DNA from: Methanosarcinales archaeon
GTDB taxonomy: Archaea > Halobacteriota > Syntropharchaeia > Alkanophagales > Methanospirareceae
DNA length: 13,006 nucleotides
NCBI GenBank assembly: GCA_003661125.1
Contig: QMVO01000020.1
Location: 1-13,006 of the forward strand
Direction: 5' to 3'
Shown: piece by piece, positions 1-7,816 of the stretch
Layout of the letters: every line of letters starts with the position of its first letter
Position numbering within the stretch: the first letter of the stretch is position 1
The notes under the pieces: generated by a model
What the model was told of the DNA's origin: nothing
Databases searched by the model: none
What the model saw: only the letters and a program-made list of their open reading frames with translations
Program-made: the position numbers and the translations under genes

Positions 1-952
1 CGGCCAGGGCGAGCTTCGCCAGGAGGGCCCCGAGCTGTATCTCAGGCCTCGCCCCCTGCGTGAGCCTGTAGTCGATCTCCCCTATCATCTCCGAGAGCCT
101 GACCTTCCAGGACTCCGGGATCTGGAGGCGCAGGACCTGGGAGTATATCTGCCTCAGGATGTCCTCCCCGGCCAGCCCCTCCTCCAGGAGGAGCCTCCTC
201 AGGGCCTCCCTCGCCTCGAGGAACCTCCCCTCGAGGGAGAGGAGGAGCATCTGCCTCACCTCCTTCGGGCTGACCCTTCCCAGGACGCCGAAGACGACGT
301 CCTCATCGACGTACCCCCCCTTGGAGGCGGCGGCCGTCTGCAGGATGTTGATGGCCTTACGTAGGTCCCCCCTGGAGGCCTCGAGGATGGCGTCGAGCCC
401 CGACTCCAGGAGCTTCACACCCTCGCAGTCCGCTATGTACCTGATCCTCTCCCTGATATCCCTCTCGCTGAGGTGCCCGAACCTAAAGACGGAGCACCTG
501 GACTGGATGGGCTCGATGATATTCTCCGAGTAGTTCCCTATGAGGCAGAACCGACAGGTCTTCGTGTATCGCTCCATCGTCCTCCTCAGGGCGTGCTGCG
601 CCGCGGCCGTCAGGCTATCAGCCTCGTCCATGATGAGGATCTTGAAGGGGACCTCGCTCCGCATCGGCGCGGTCCGGGCGAAGAACTTCACCTTCTCCCT
701 GATCACGTTGATCCCCCTCTCATCGCTCGCGTTGAGCTCCAGGATGAAGTTCATGTAACCCGGCCCGTAGAGGTCCTGCGCGAGGGCCAGGATGGTCGTG
801 GTCTTCCCGACGCCCGCCGGCCCGACGAAGAGGAGGTGGGGGATGTTCCTCTCCTCCACGAACCTCTTCAGCCTGGAGATGACCTCCTCGTGGTCGACCA
901 CTTCATCGAGGGTGCGGGGGCGGTACTTCTCCGTCCACAACTCAATGCTCAT
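1..952 (-). CDS. rfcS: Replication factor C small subunit (clamp loader ATPase), 3' end cut by window edge
   Basis: This is the small subunit of the archaeal clamp loader, an AAA+ ATPase that with RfcL opens the PCNA ring and loads it on primed DNA. Translating the minus strand gives 317 residues before the left edge. The family is usually about 315-330 long, so only a few C-terminal residues are missing. Visible motifs are the N-terminal WTEKYRP box (residues 6-12), Walker A GPAGVGKTT (44-52), Walker B LIMDEAD (106-112), sensor region LIGNYSENI (137-145) and the SRC arginine-finger motif (151-153). The C-terminal collar domain follows. No intein interrupts it. The ATG at 952-950 is chosen because an in-frame TGA lies three codons upstream and the WTEKYRP box follows directly. 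Codons are GC-rich, like the right-end genes and unlike the Hdr operon. Confidence 0.96.
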   Translation of the reverse strand, partial: MSIELWTEKYRPRTLDEVVDHEEVISRLKRFVEERNIPHLLFVGPAGVGKTTTILALAQDLYGPGYMNFILELNASDERGINVIREKVKFFARTAPMRSEVPFKILIMDEADSLTAAAQHALRRTMERYTKTCRFCLIGNYSENIIEPIQSRCSVFRFGHLSERDIRERIRYIADCEGVKLLESGLDAILEASRGDLRKAINILQTAAASKGGYVDEDVVFGVLGRVSPKEVRQMLLLSLEGRFLEAREALRRLLLEEGLAGEDILRQIYSQVLRLQIPESWKVRLSEMIGEIDYRLTQGARPEIQLGALLAKLALA

Positions 953-982
953 CAGGCATCACAAATATAATTTACTCCCACG

Positions 983-989
983 TTAAAAA
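983..989 (-). promoter_or_regulatory. Possible TATA-like box for rfcS
   Basis: On the minus strand TTTTTAA is centred about 34 bases upstream of the rfcS ATG. That would place transcription start a few bases before the gene, consistent with a near-leaderless mRNA. A second A/T-rich stretch at 964-974 is too close to the ATG for a usual archaeal TATA box. Neither is a strong match, so this is tentative. Confidence 0.3.
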
Positions 990-1171
990 CCCCTTCCCAT
1001 GAGAGTAACCCATGACTTCTTAGCAGTTCTTAAACGGAATTCGCGCTCGAGTAAAATCAACAATGGGGAGGCAATTTGAATATTTAATAAGAATTGTAAG
1101 AGAAATAGCAGATATCTAATATATTTCGATTTAAAGTAGGGTCGAGTTCGCATAGAGAATAAGTAAAATGC

Positions 1172-1735
1172 TTAGGGCAGTATTCTGTCGATTCCTATCA
1201 TTTTGACGCCGGTAATCATTGTTGTATCCGCTATCTGTGCCCTGAGGTCCTCTTTATTGAGGTCTTGTAAGTAGCTCTTTCCCGTTAACATCGTCAGTAT
1301 TTCTAGCTCATGTGTGATCGGCTTTACATAGTTCGCGGCCACGAACGCCTTCTCTTCGATCTCCAGTTTCGCCCTGAGGACGAGGTCTTGGGTTGCAATT
1401 TCGGCTGGACATATGCGCTAGCATATTGTCCACAGTTTATGCGGCCCAAGGCTATAAGGAAGGGGGTCGATATGCCTACGACATCTGGCTCCGAGTGCTA
1501 GGGCTTTTAGCTATGTCCGCCCCATTTTTGATTCCTCCAGAGATGATCAAGATACTTCTTCATCATACCTATCTCCTCTAAACCTTCCCACCGCCTGGGA
1601 TATACACGAGATCATGGAGACGCTAGCGTGTTCCGTCACGACAAGAGGAGCGGCACTTTCATACCCTGACTAATGTATCTTTGATCCTCGAACTAGCTCC
1701 TCTCAAAGAGAACTCCTCTAGCGTGTGTATTGTCT
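1172..1735 (-). pseudogene. Decayed C-terminal part of a glutamate-synthase FMN/Fe-S subunit (gltB2-like)
   Basis: Reading the minus strand recovers pieces that align in order with the C-terminal third of the intact GltB2-like protein at 8929-10479. Piece one, 1654-1583, contains APLVVTEHA and matches the region after the GGTG motif. Piece two, 1550-1503, reads LIISGGIKNGAD (intact copy LIIMGGVTSGAD). Piece three, 1485-1417, reads DVVGIST and FLIALG. Piece four, 1411-1172, is 79 residues from CPAEIATQD through LTMLTG and NKEDLRA to a TAA stop. The gaps between pieces are 32, 17 and 5 bases, so every junction is a frameshift. In-frame TAG codons also occur, for example at 1420-1418. In the four-cysteine cluster motif the first Cys has become Arg and the third Tyr. 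The N-terminal two thirds are missing; homology fades near 1735, shortly before the tRNA. Too divergent to be a recent copy of the intact gene. Confidence 0.85.
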
Positions 1736-1835
1736 CGAGAGGATGAAGTGAATAACGACAGAAATGCTTGATCGCCTAACTGCCTATGCTTGCGAAGGAG
1801 GAAGGGTAAATAACGACGCCACCGGCAGTTTAATG

Positions 1836-1842
1836 TTTATAA
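1836..1842 (+). promoter_or_regulatory. TATA box of the tRNA-Gln gene
   Basis: TTTATAA is centred about 34 bases before the first base of the mature tRNA. This is the usual placement for an archaeal tRNA promoter with a short 5' leader removed by RNase P. Confidence 0.55.
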
Positions 1843-1872
1843 CTCTTATGTGGAAAGTATCTAAGCGGATTG

Positions 1873-1948
1873 AGCCCGGTCGTCTAGCGGACAAGGATCG
1901 AGGGCTTTGGACCCTCAGACGGGAGTTCGAATCTCCCCCGGGCTACCA
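1873..1948 (+). tRNA. tRNA-Gln (anticodon TTG), CCA encoded
   Basis: The cloverleaf folds cleanly. The acceptor stem AGCCCGG pairs with CCGGGCT over all seven pairs. The D stem is GTCT/GGAT with two wobble pairs. The anticodon stem GAGGG/CCCTC carries loop CTTTGGA, giving anticodon TTG for glutamine. The T stem GGGAG/CTCCC carries loop TTCGAAT. The discriminator is A at 1945, followed by a genomic CCA at 1946-1948. There is no intron. The first acceptor pair A-U is what is expected for archaeal tRNA-Gln. It lies directly before the AT-rich leader of the Hdr/GltB operon and has a diverged same-strand counterpart at 10578-10650. Confidence 0.96.
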
Positions 1949-2252
1949 AAATTTAGGCGATTTCTTTGGATTATATTAAGGAAAGATTAATTAATTAACC
2001 TTACACCATTTTATAATTATTATCACTTGGAACAGTAACTGGCATTAATTTATTTTTAAAGCCAATCTGCTTTTTTAGGTAGGATTTAAATAGATAATCA
2101 ATAAACAACATTTATCTTATTTTATCCGAGCTAATACGATAAGAAAATCCAAACACTTTACTTGCACATCCGTAGGATTGTTCTAAGCATAAGACTTATA
2201 AATACTATCATGGGAAGTGATATGACATAAAAATTGACCGGGGGATGAAAGG
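1949..2252 (+). other. AT-rich intergenic leader between tRNA-Gln and the operon
   Basis: I see no gene here. The stretch is strongly AT-rich and holds a T6 run at 2071-2076 that could end tRNA transcription. A TATA-like ATTTAAATAG lies near 2082-2091 and a better TATA box near 2195-2205. A short inverted repeat (TCTTAT ... ATAAGA) lies between about 2115 and 2144. Nothing in it identifies an integrase, attachment site or riboswitch beyond the adjacent tRNA itself. Confidence 0.6.
2195..2205 (+). promoter_or_regulatory. Promoter TATA box of the gltB3-hdrACB-frhB-gltB2 operon
   Basis: CTTATAAATAC is a strong archaeal TATA box. It predicts transcription start near 2226, leaving a leader of about 27 bases that contains the GGGGATGA-type ribosome binding site. 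An 11-base palindrome, ATAAG-A-CTTAT at 2189-2199, overlaps the box and could be an operator; this is only a suggestion. It is the only convincing promoter before the six close-packed genes. Confidence 0.6.
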
Positions 2253-2945
2253 TTGTCACCATCAGAAACTCGAAAGGTGCAGGGAGAATCTACCGAGATA
2301 TTAATTGATTGTAAGGGCTTAACTTTCAAGGAAGTTAACTCTAAGATCAGGGATGCTGTGGATAAAGGATTAAAGGTCACCCTTCTTAACGCCGAACACC
2401 TTTATGGGCTTGCAGCTGGTCTGCAGGATGGGGAGATAACGATAAAGAGCAGTGTTGGTGATTACATTGGTTTACTAAATGCTGGTGCGAAGATCGTTAT
2501 CGAAGGTGATGCAGGCGACTTTATTGGGGATAATTCTTGGAAAGGGGAAATAAGAGTCAAAGGAAATGCGGGTTATGGGGCAGGCATATACTCTTATGGA
2601 GGAAACTTAATCATCTATGGTGATGCTGGTGACGCAGCTGGGCAGCTATTCAAAGGCGGAACTTTAATTGTAAAGGGCAATGTTGGGGACGTCGTAGGTT
2701 TGTATATGGTCGGTGGAGAAATAGTGGTCGTTGGTGACGCCGGTAGAGAGCTCGGTGACTATATGATCAGAGGGACAATATACTTAAGGGGAGAATGCAA
2801 ATCTCTTGGGCATAACACAAAATACGACAAGTTAGTCGGAGAGGATTTGAGCAGATTAAATTCCTTATTAGAAAAATACAGCATAGAAGCGAAGGCTGAT
2901 GAATTCAAAAAGATAGTCCCACTCTCTAAGAACCCCTTCGGATAG
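2253..2945 (+). CDS. Glutamate synthase domain-3-like (GXGXG beta-helix) subunit
   Basis: 230 residues matching the stand-alone C-terminal domain of glutamate synthase large subunit (GltB3; MgsB/GlxC in N-methylglutamate-type synthases). In the full enzyme this domain helps hold the amidotransferase and FMN domains together. Residues 67-168 contain six copies of a G-rich turn of the form xAGDxxG or xVGDxxG, beginning at 67, 86, 105, 124, 143 and 162, an exact 19-residue period expected for a right-handed beta-helix. FwdC of formylmethanofuran dehydrogenase shares the fold, but the KNPFG terminus and the gltB2-like partner in the operon favour the glutamate synthase family. The start is TTG at 2253: an in-frame TGA lies at 2235-2237 and GGGGATGA lies just upstream. 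Only 9 bases separate it from hdrA, so the two are probably co-translated. Confidence 0.88.
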   Translation: MSPSETRKVQGESTEILIDCKGLTFKEVNSKIRDAVDKGLKVTLLNAEHLYGLAAGLQDGEITIKSSVGDYIGLLNAGAKIVIEGDAGDFIGDNSWKGEIRVKGNAGYGAGIYSYGGNLIIYGDAGDAAGQLFKGGTLIVKGNVGDVVGLYMVGGEIVVVGDAGRELGDYMIRGTIYLRGECKSLGHNTKYDKLVGEDLSRLNSLLEKYSIEAKADEFKKIVPLSKNPFG

Positions 2946-2951
2946 GGTGAG
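2945..2951 (+). promoter_or_regulatory. Ribosome binding site of hdrA
   Basis: GGGTGAG overlaps the TAG stop of the upstream gene and ends three bases before the ATG at 2955, supporting that start and translational coupling. Confidence 0.6.
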
Positions 2952-2954
2952 CCT

Positions 2955-5900
2955 ATGGTTGAAACAAGAGGCTCTAATCATGTCTTGGTTATTGGAGGCG
3001 GAATAGCTGGGATAACAGCGGCTCTGGACTTGGCGGATAAGGGTTTCATGGTTTACCTTGTGGAGAAATCTCCCTCCATTGGGGGGCACATGGCTCAGCT
3101 TGACAAGACTTTCCCTACACTCGATTGTTCGATCTGCATTTTGGCTCCCAAAATGGTGGAGGTCGCTCGACATCCAAACATTAGGCTCTTGACCTATTCG
3201 GAAGTAGAGAAGGTTGAACGGTCGGCTGATGGCGCCTCTTTCACGGTTAAGATCATTAAGAAGCCTAGATATGTTGATGAGACCAAGTGTGTAGGATGCG
3301 GACTGTGCACAGAGAAATGCCCAGTCAGGGTTAAAAGCGAGTTTGAAGCGGGCTTGGGGGAGAGGAAGGCGATATACATACCCTTCCCACAGGCAGTACC
3401 CAAAGTAGCCACGATCGATGAGAACGTTTGCCTGCACCTCACAAAGGGGGTATGCGGAGTCTGCGAAAAGGTTTGCCCAGCAGGGGCAGTGAATTACGAT
3501 CAGAAAGCAGAGGAGCTATCAATTGAGGTTTCATCAATAATCGTAGCAACGGGTTACAACCTCCTAGATCCTTCCTCACTTGCTCAGTACGGTTTCGGCA
3601 GATTTCCCGATGTCCTCACCTCTCTACAATATGAAAGGTTGATGAACGCTGCTGGGCCGACTGGGGGCCATATAGTTAAAATTTCAGATGGCTCGAAGCC
3701 TGATAAAATCTACTTCATCCAGTGTGTTGGATCGCGGAGTGAGAAGCCGAAGCGAAAGTCCTACTGCTCACAAGTGTGTTGCATGTACGCCACAAAACAG
3801 GCCATCGTAACCAAGGAGCATGAGCCTGAGATTGATGTCAACATACTATATAACGACCTTAGGGTAGCTGGTAAAGGTTATGAAGCACTTGTTGAGAGGG
3901 CTAAAGAAGAGTTTAAAATTAACTATATTAAGGGCCTGCCCGGAGAGGTTCGGCGTGACCCCCTCACCGGTAGACTCGTCGTTCGCTACATGGATATGTC
4001 TTCAGGTGAAATAACGGAGGAACAGACCGACCTCGTGGTCCTTTGTCCAGCGATGATCCCAGCAGAGGGCTCCGAGACGCTGGCTAAAAAACTCGGGATA
4101 GATCTTAACGAATTTGGATTCTTCAATTCGTCTGATCCCTTGTCTAATGTTAAGACAAATATCCCAGGGATATTCATATGCGGTTGTTCGCAGGGACCTA
4201 AGGATATCTCACATAGTGTTATTCAAGCTCATGCGGCCGCTGCAGAAGCGATCCTCAGATCCATTCCATCCAATCCCCAGGCTGGGTTGAAGGAAAAAGG
4301 AAAAAGCGAAGTTTCAGAGGCCTTCTCGATGGCCGAGCCTAGGATAGGCGTCTTTGTTTGTCACTGCGGCCTAAACATTGCGAATGTGGTTGATGTCAAA
4401 GAAGTTACAGAGTATGCTAAAACTCTTCCAAATGTCGTCTACGCCGAAGACCTCATGTATGCATGTTCCAAAGATGGCACCGAACGCATAAAGGAAGCTA
4501 TAGTAAGAGAGAAGCTCAATAGGGTGGTTGTGGCGTCCTGCACACCGACAACTCATGCTCCTCTGTTCCGTAGCATCTGCAAGGAAGCGGGATTGAACCC
4601 CTATCTCTTTGAGATGGTTAATATTCGGGAGCATGATTCTTGGGTTCACAGCAAATATCCCGAAGAGGCTACGGAGAAAGCCAAAGATCTCATAAGAATG
4701 GGGGTGGCCAAGGCAGCTCTACTGGAGCCACTCAAAGAACTTAGTACAAGTGTAACGCCCGCAGCTCTCATCGTGGGCGGATCTGTAGCTGGTCTAGTTG
4801 CTGCCAAAGTTATAGCGGATGCAGGGTATAAAGTTCTCCTCGTCGAGAAGACCAAAAAACTTGGGGGGATGTTCCTTAGTGAATATCCGAACATTCCCTT
4901 CAGTGAAGTTGATGTGAGACCCGAACTTGAAAAGCTGGTTGAAGCAGTAGAGGGGCATAAGAACATCGAGGTGTTCCTCTCATCAACGCCCACCGAGTTT
5001 AAAGGATCAATAGGAAACTTTGAAGTCTTGATAAAGAGCAACTCTGGTGAGAATAGGCAAGTAAAGGTAGGTGTTATAATCCTTTCGCCTGATGCATCGG
5101 AGGTATCCCCCGAGGAAGTATATGGTTATGGAAAAGAAGATTCAGTTTATTCAGTGCATGAATTCAGGAGAATGATAGAGCCCGGGAGCTTCAAGGAAGG
5201 CGAGACGATAGGTTATATAATTTATGGCGGCTCTGAGCGGTGTTGTGCGGAGGCGTTAGACTCAGCACTTGAGGTTAAGAAGTCGAATCCGTCTACTAAC
5301 GTTTATGTATTTTATGAAGACATTAGACTTCCCTTAGAGGGGGAGAAGTTTTACAGAGAAGCCCGGGAGCAGGGAATAGTCTTCATAAGATTTGACGGAA
5401 GGTCCAAGCCAAGAATCTACACTGAGAAGGGGAGAAAGTTCGTCGAGGCTTATGATCTTACCCTCCACCAGCGATTTAGTTTCCCCGTGGACAAGATAGT
5501 CCTCTCACTTCCTTTAGTAGCGCCCGAGGAAAATAGGGAGCTCTCCTCCACGTTCAAGGTTCCTCTTAACGATGAGGGCTTCTTCCTAGAGGTCCATCCA
5601 AAGATGAGACCGATAGACTTCTCCTCTGATGGCTTGTTCATGGCTGGAACAGCCCACAGCCCTCAGTCTCTCACAGAGGCCTATGTGCAGGGTTTGGCCG
5701 CGGCTTCGAGGGCTCTTACACCCCTGATCCTCAAGGAACTCACGGTTGAGCCTCTCATAGCTGTCGTAGATGATGAAAGATGCGTAGGATGCGGTACGTG
5801 CGTCTCCCTCTGCGAGTATAACGCTCCAAGGATGGTTCAATCAACCTCTGGAAGAATTGTCGCTGAGATAGACCCTATGCTGTGCAAGGGTTGTGGCATT

Positions 5901-6407
5901 TGCGCCGCGCGATGCCCAGCTAGAGCAATAGAAGTGAAGGGCTTCACGAGAGCTCAGACGATGGCGATGATAAGGGCGGCCCTAGCCACGCCTAGTCCGC
6001 CGGATATCCCTAAAGTTATAGCATTTCTGTGCAACTGGTGCGCCTATGCAGGGGCGAATACGGCTGGGGTGAGTCGATTCCAGTACCCTCCCTCGATAAG
6101 GATTATTAGAATGATGTGCAGTGGGATGGTTGACCCCCTCTACGTTCTTTACGCGTTTATGCAGGGAGCCGACGGAGTTATGATAGGAGGTTGCAAGGAA
6201 GCAGACTGCCATTATGTATCTGGAAATCTAGAGGCTGAGAAGACAATGGATAAAATAAGAGAGATGCTGAAAACTACTATGATAGATCCAGAAAGGCTCT
6301 TGAATATATGGATTAGCGCAGGTGAGGGGAACATCTTCGCGGAGAAAGTCAAGGAGTTCACGGAGAAGTTAAAGTCGCTTGGGCCTAGTCCCTACAAAAG
6401 GAGGTGA
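2955..6407 (+). CDS. hdrA: Tandem HdrA flavoprotein fused to ferredoxin and MvhD domains
   Basis: 1150 residues, against roughly 650-800 for common HdrA. Domains in order: FAD domain 1 with GGGIAG (14-19), the HdrA signature CSICILAPKM (58-67) and an Fe-S insertion with cysteines 112/115/118/122 and 159/167/170/174. The CVGSR and YCSQVCC motifs follow at 257-276. Next comes the domain that is N-terminal in ordinary HdrA, VCHCG at 468-472 and VASCTP at 526-531. FAD domain 2 has VGGSVAG (607-613) but no Fe-S insertion. A two-[4Fe-4S] ferredoxin has cysteines 943/946/949/953 and 977/980/983/987. The C-terminal MvhD-type [2Fe-2S] domain has cysteines 1026, 1029, 1055, 1080 and 1085. This order equals a QmoA-like protein joined to a QmoB-like protein, although half one is HdrA-like in sequence. 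It should be soluble and serve as the flavin electron hub for HdrB/HdrC, with MvhD as entry port. Its stop lies inside the binding site of hdrC. Confidence 0.93.
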   Translation: MVETRGSNHVLVIGGGIAGITAALDLADKGFMVYLVEKSPSIGGHMAQLDKTFPTLDCSICILAPKMVEVARHPNIRLLTYSEVEKVERSADGASFTVKIIKKPRYVDETKCVGCGLCTEKCPVRVKSEFEAGLGERKAIYIPFPQAVPKVATIDENVCLHLTKGVCGVCEKVCPAGAVNYDQKAEELSIEVSSIIVATGYNLLDPSSLAQYGFGRFPDVLTSLQYERLMNAAGPTGGHIVKISDGSKPDKIYFIQCVGSRSEKPKRKSYCSQVCCMYATKQAIVTKEHEPEIDVNILYNDLRVAGKGYEALVERAKEEFKINYIKGLPGEVRRDPLTGRLVVRYMDMSSGEITEEQTDLVVLCPAMIPAEGSETLAKKLGIDLNEFGFFNSSDPLSNVKTNIPGIFICGCSQGPKDISHSVIQAHAAAAEAILRSIPSNPQAGLKEKGKSEVSEAFSMAEPRIGVFVCHCGLNIANVVDVKEVTEYAKTLPNVVYAEDLMYACSKDGTERIKEAIVREKLNRVVVASCTPTTHAPLFRSICKEAGLNPYLFEMVNIREHDSWVHSKYPEEATEKAKDLIRMGVAKAALLEPLKELSTSVTPAALIVGGSVAGLVAAKVIADAGYKVLLVEKTKKLGGMFLSEYPNIPFSEVDVRPELEKLVEAVEGHKNIEVFLSSTPTEFKGSIGNFEVLIKSNSGENRQVKVGVIILSPDASEVSPEEVYGYGKEDSVYSVHEFRRMIEPGSFKEGETIGYIIYGGSERCCAEALDSALEVKKSNPSTNVYVFYEDIRLPLEGEKFYREAREQGIVFIRFDGRSKPRIYTEKGRKFVEAYDLTLHQRFSFPVDKIVLSLPLVAPEENRELSSTFKVPLNDEGFFLEVHPKMRPIDFSSDGLFMAGTAHSPQSLTEAYVQGLAAASRALTPLILKELTVEPLIAVVDDERCVGCGTCVSLCEYNAPRMVQSTSGRIVAEIDPMLCKGCGICAARCPARAIEVKGFTRAQTMAMIRAALATPSPPDIPKVIAFLCNWCAYAGANTAGVSRFQYPPSIRIIRMMCSGMVDPLYVLYAFMQGADGVMIGGCKEADCHYVSGNLEAEKTMDKIREMLKTTMIDPERLLNIWISAGEGNIFAEKVKEFTEKLKSLGPSPYKRR
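6399..6407 (+). promoter_or_regulatory. Ribosome binding site that decides the hdrC start
   Basis: AGGAGGTGA is a full match to the complement of the archaeal 16S rRNA 3' end. It lies 5 bases before ATG 6413. The alternative in-frame GTG at 6404 lies inside this site and is therefore rejected. The TGA stop of hdrA is also inside it, implying coupled translation. Confidence 0.8.
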
Positions 6408-6412
6408 GAATC

Positions 6413-6919
6413 ATGGAGAGGGCTCTTAATCTGAGTAAAGTCAACAGGGTGTTTTTAGAAGAAGTAAAGAGTTCCCACACTGGAAGAACAGTGCCTTATT
6501 GTTACCAGTGTGGGACATGCTCCTCTTCATGCCCTGTAGCGGAGGAGATGGATATTAAGCCGCATGAAATGGTTGAGATGATAAAGCTGGGGCTAACGGA
6601 CGCTCTTATTCGGTGTAAGGCCATATGGCAGTGCACAACATGTTATATGTGCACTGAAAGATGCCCCCAAGAGGTTCAATTGACCCTTATTATCTTAGGC
6701 CTGAGAAATATTGCCATGAGAGAAGGGGCCGTGATCCCTGAAGCAGTTAAAGAAAGCTGTAAGAACCTCTATGAGACCGGCAGGTTGGTCACACCGAGCC
6801 GATTCCAGAGGCAACAGAGGGAGAAACTCAAACTACCTGAAGTGCTCCAAGTCGATACCGAACCAATCAAAGGAATGATGAAAAAGACAGCGGTCGCTGG
6901 CATCCTCGAGGTGAAGTAA
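6413..6919 (+). CDS. hdrC: Heterodisulfide reductase subunit C (two [4Fe-4S] ferredoxin)
   Basis: 168 residues from ATG 6413, normal for HdrC. Two ferredoxin motifs are intact: cysteines 30/33/36/40 (CYQCGTCSSSCP) and 74/77/80/84 (CTTCYMCTERCP). HdrC wires electrons between the flavin protein HdrA and the catalytic subunit HdrB. There is no membrane segment, so this is the cytoplasmic form and not the QmoC/HdrE-type fusion. A basic tail after residue 120 holds no recognisable motif. The next gene starts 2 bases after the stop, and its binding site GAGGTGA lies within the last codons here. Confidence 0.94.
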   Translation: MERALNLSKVNRVFLEEVKSSHTGRTVPYCYQCGTCSSSCPVAEEMDIKPHEMVEMIKLGLTDALIRCKAIWQCTTCYMCTERCPQEVQLTLIILGLRNIAMREGAVIPEAVKESCKNLYETGRLVTPSRFQRQQREKLKLPEVLQVDTEPIKGMMKKTAVAGILEVK

Positions 6920-6921
6920 GA

Positions 6922-7800
6922 ATGAGGTATGGATATTTCCCCGGATGCTATGTGCTGAGTAGAAAGCTGCAATACGACTTGTCAGCGAGGAACGTCATGA
7001 AGAAACTCGGCGTTGAAATTGTAGAAATGACCGACGCCCCTTGTTGTGGGCCTGCGATAGTCAAATCTGTGGACTACAGCGTGGCATCGGCGTTATCGGC
7101 ACGGATACTGGCTATGACGAAGGAGAGAGGTCTAAATACCCTCGTCACGCTCTGCCCCGAGTGTTTCTCATCATTCATAAAGGTAAACACAGGATTCAAG
7201 GAGGATGTCAAATTCAAGGAGGAGGTAAACCACATACTCTCCTCAACGGCGGGCTTAAAATATAATGGGGATGTTGAGCCGAAGCACATACTTCAGGTGG
7301 TTTATGAGGATATAGGCCTAAAAGGGCTGAGTGAACACATTATCAAAAGATTCAATGGAGTGAAGGTTGCGGTACAGCCGGGCTGTCATTTTCTTAGAGC
7401 CTCAACATCGTATTATGCGGACGACCCTGAAGATCCTAGGATGCTGGATGAAGTCGTTGAGAGCCTGGGGATGGAGAGCGTGTATTGGCCTCTTAAGCTA
7501 TGGTGTTGTGGCGCCCCAACTCTGGCTTTTGATAGAGAACTAAGCCTTAAACTCGCCGGGAGGAAGCTCAGAAGCATAAAGGCGTCTGGGGCGGATTGTA
7601 TAGTGACCGCGTGTCCATACTGTCATACGCAATTAGATCAATATCAGCCGATGGTTGAGAGGAGACTTAATGAGAAGTTTGGAATACCCACATTTTTGTT
7701 CACCCAGATACTGGGTCTGTGTATGGGGTTAAGCCCAGAAGAGGTGGGTCTTCACATGAACAGGGTCAGTCCAAGTAAAATACTCGATTTCATAGGATAA
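6922..7800 (+). CDS. hdrB: Heterodisulfide reductase subunit B (two CCG domains)
   Basis: 292 residues, full length for HdrB, the catalytic subunit that cleaves disulfides at non-cubane [4Fe-4S] clusters. Both CCG motifs are complete. Domain one has Cys 9, Cys-Cys 41-42 and CPEC 78-81, a spacing of C-x31-CC-x35-CxxC. Domain two has Cys 155, Cys-Cys 195-196 and CPYC 231-234, a spacing of C-x39-CC-x34-CxxC. Intact cysteines in both domains argue for real disulfide chemistry and against a mere structural relic. In methanogens the substrate is CoM-S-S-CoB; here the substrate is unknown because no methanogenesis gene is in view. ATG 6922 is preceded by GAGGTGA at 6908-6914. Confidence 0.95.
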   Translation: MRYGYFPGCYVLSRKLQYDLSARNVMKKLGVEIVEMTDAPCCGPAIVKSVDYSVASALSARILAMTKERGLNTLVTLCPECFSSFIKVNTGFKEDVKFKEEVNHILSSTAGLKYNGDVEPKHILQVVYEDIGLKGLSEHIIKRFNGVKVAVQPGCHFLRASTSYYADDPEDPRMLDEVVESLGMESVYWPLKLWCCGAPTLAFDRELSLKLAGRKLRSIKASGADCIVTACPYCHTQLDQYQPMVERRLNEKFGIPTFLFTQILGLCMGLSPEEVGLHMNRVSPSKILDFIG

Positions 7801-7816
7801 CTATGGTGAGGAAGAT

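Noticed and set aside
159..986. Several plus-strand open frames across the left end
   Set aside because: They are shadows of rfcS on the minus strand, which has all clamp-loader motifs.
1063..1119. An 18-codon frame whose start resembles the N-terminus of archaeal ribosomal protein S13
   Set aside because: The resemblance covers only about 15 residues, there is no binding site, the frame stops at once, and no S13 similarity follows. Chance or an unreadable relic.
1310..1581. Two plus-strand open frames in the rfcS-tRNA gap
   Set aside because: They lie antisense to the decayed glutamate synthase remnant, lack binding sites and match nothing I recognise.
1949..2252. Possible integrase, att core or riboswitch in the operon leader
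   Set aside because: No open frame, no conserved RNA structure I can identify, and no repeat shared with the other island edge beyond the tRNA itself.
2955..6407. Reading the HdrA chain as two genes fused by an assembly error
   Set aside because: The frame is open through the 440-462 linker with coherent codon use and no binding site or start at the junction, so a true fusion is the simpler reading.
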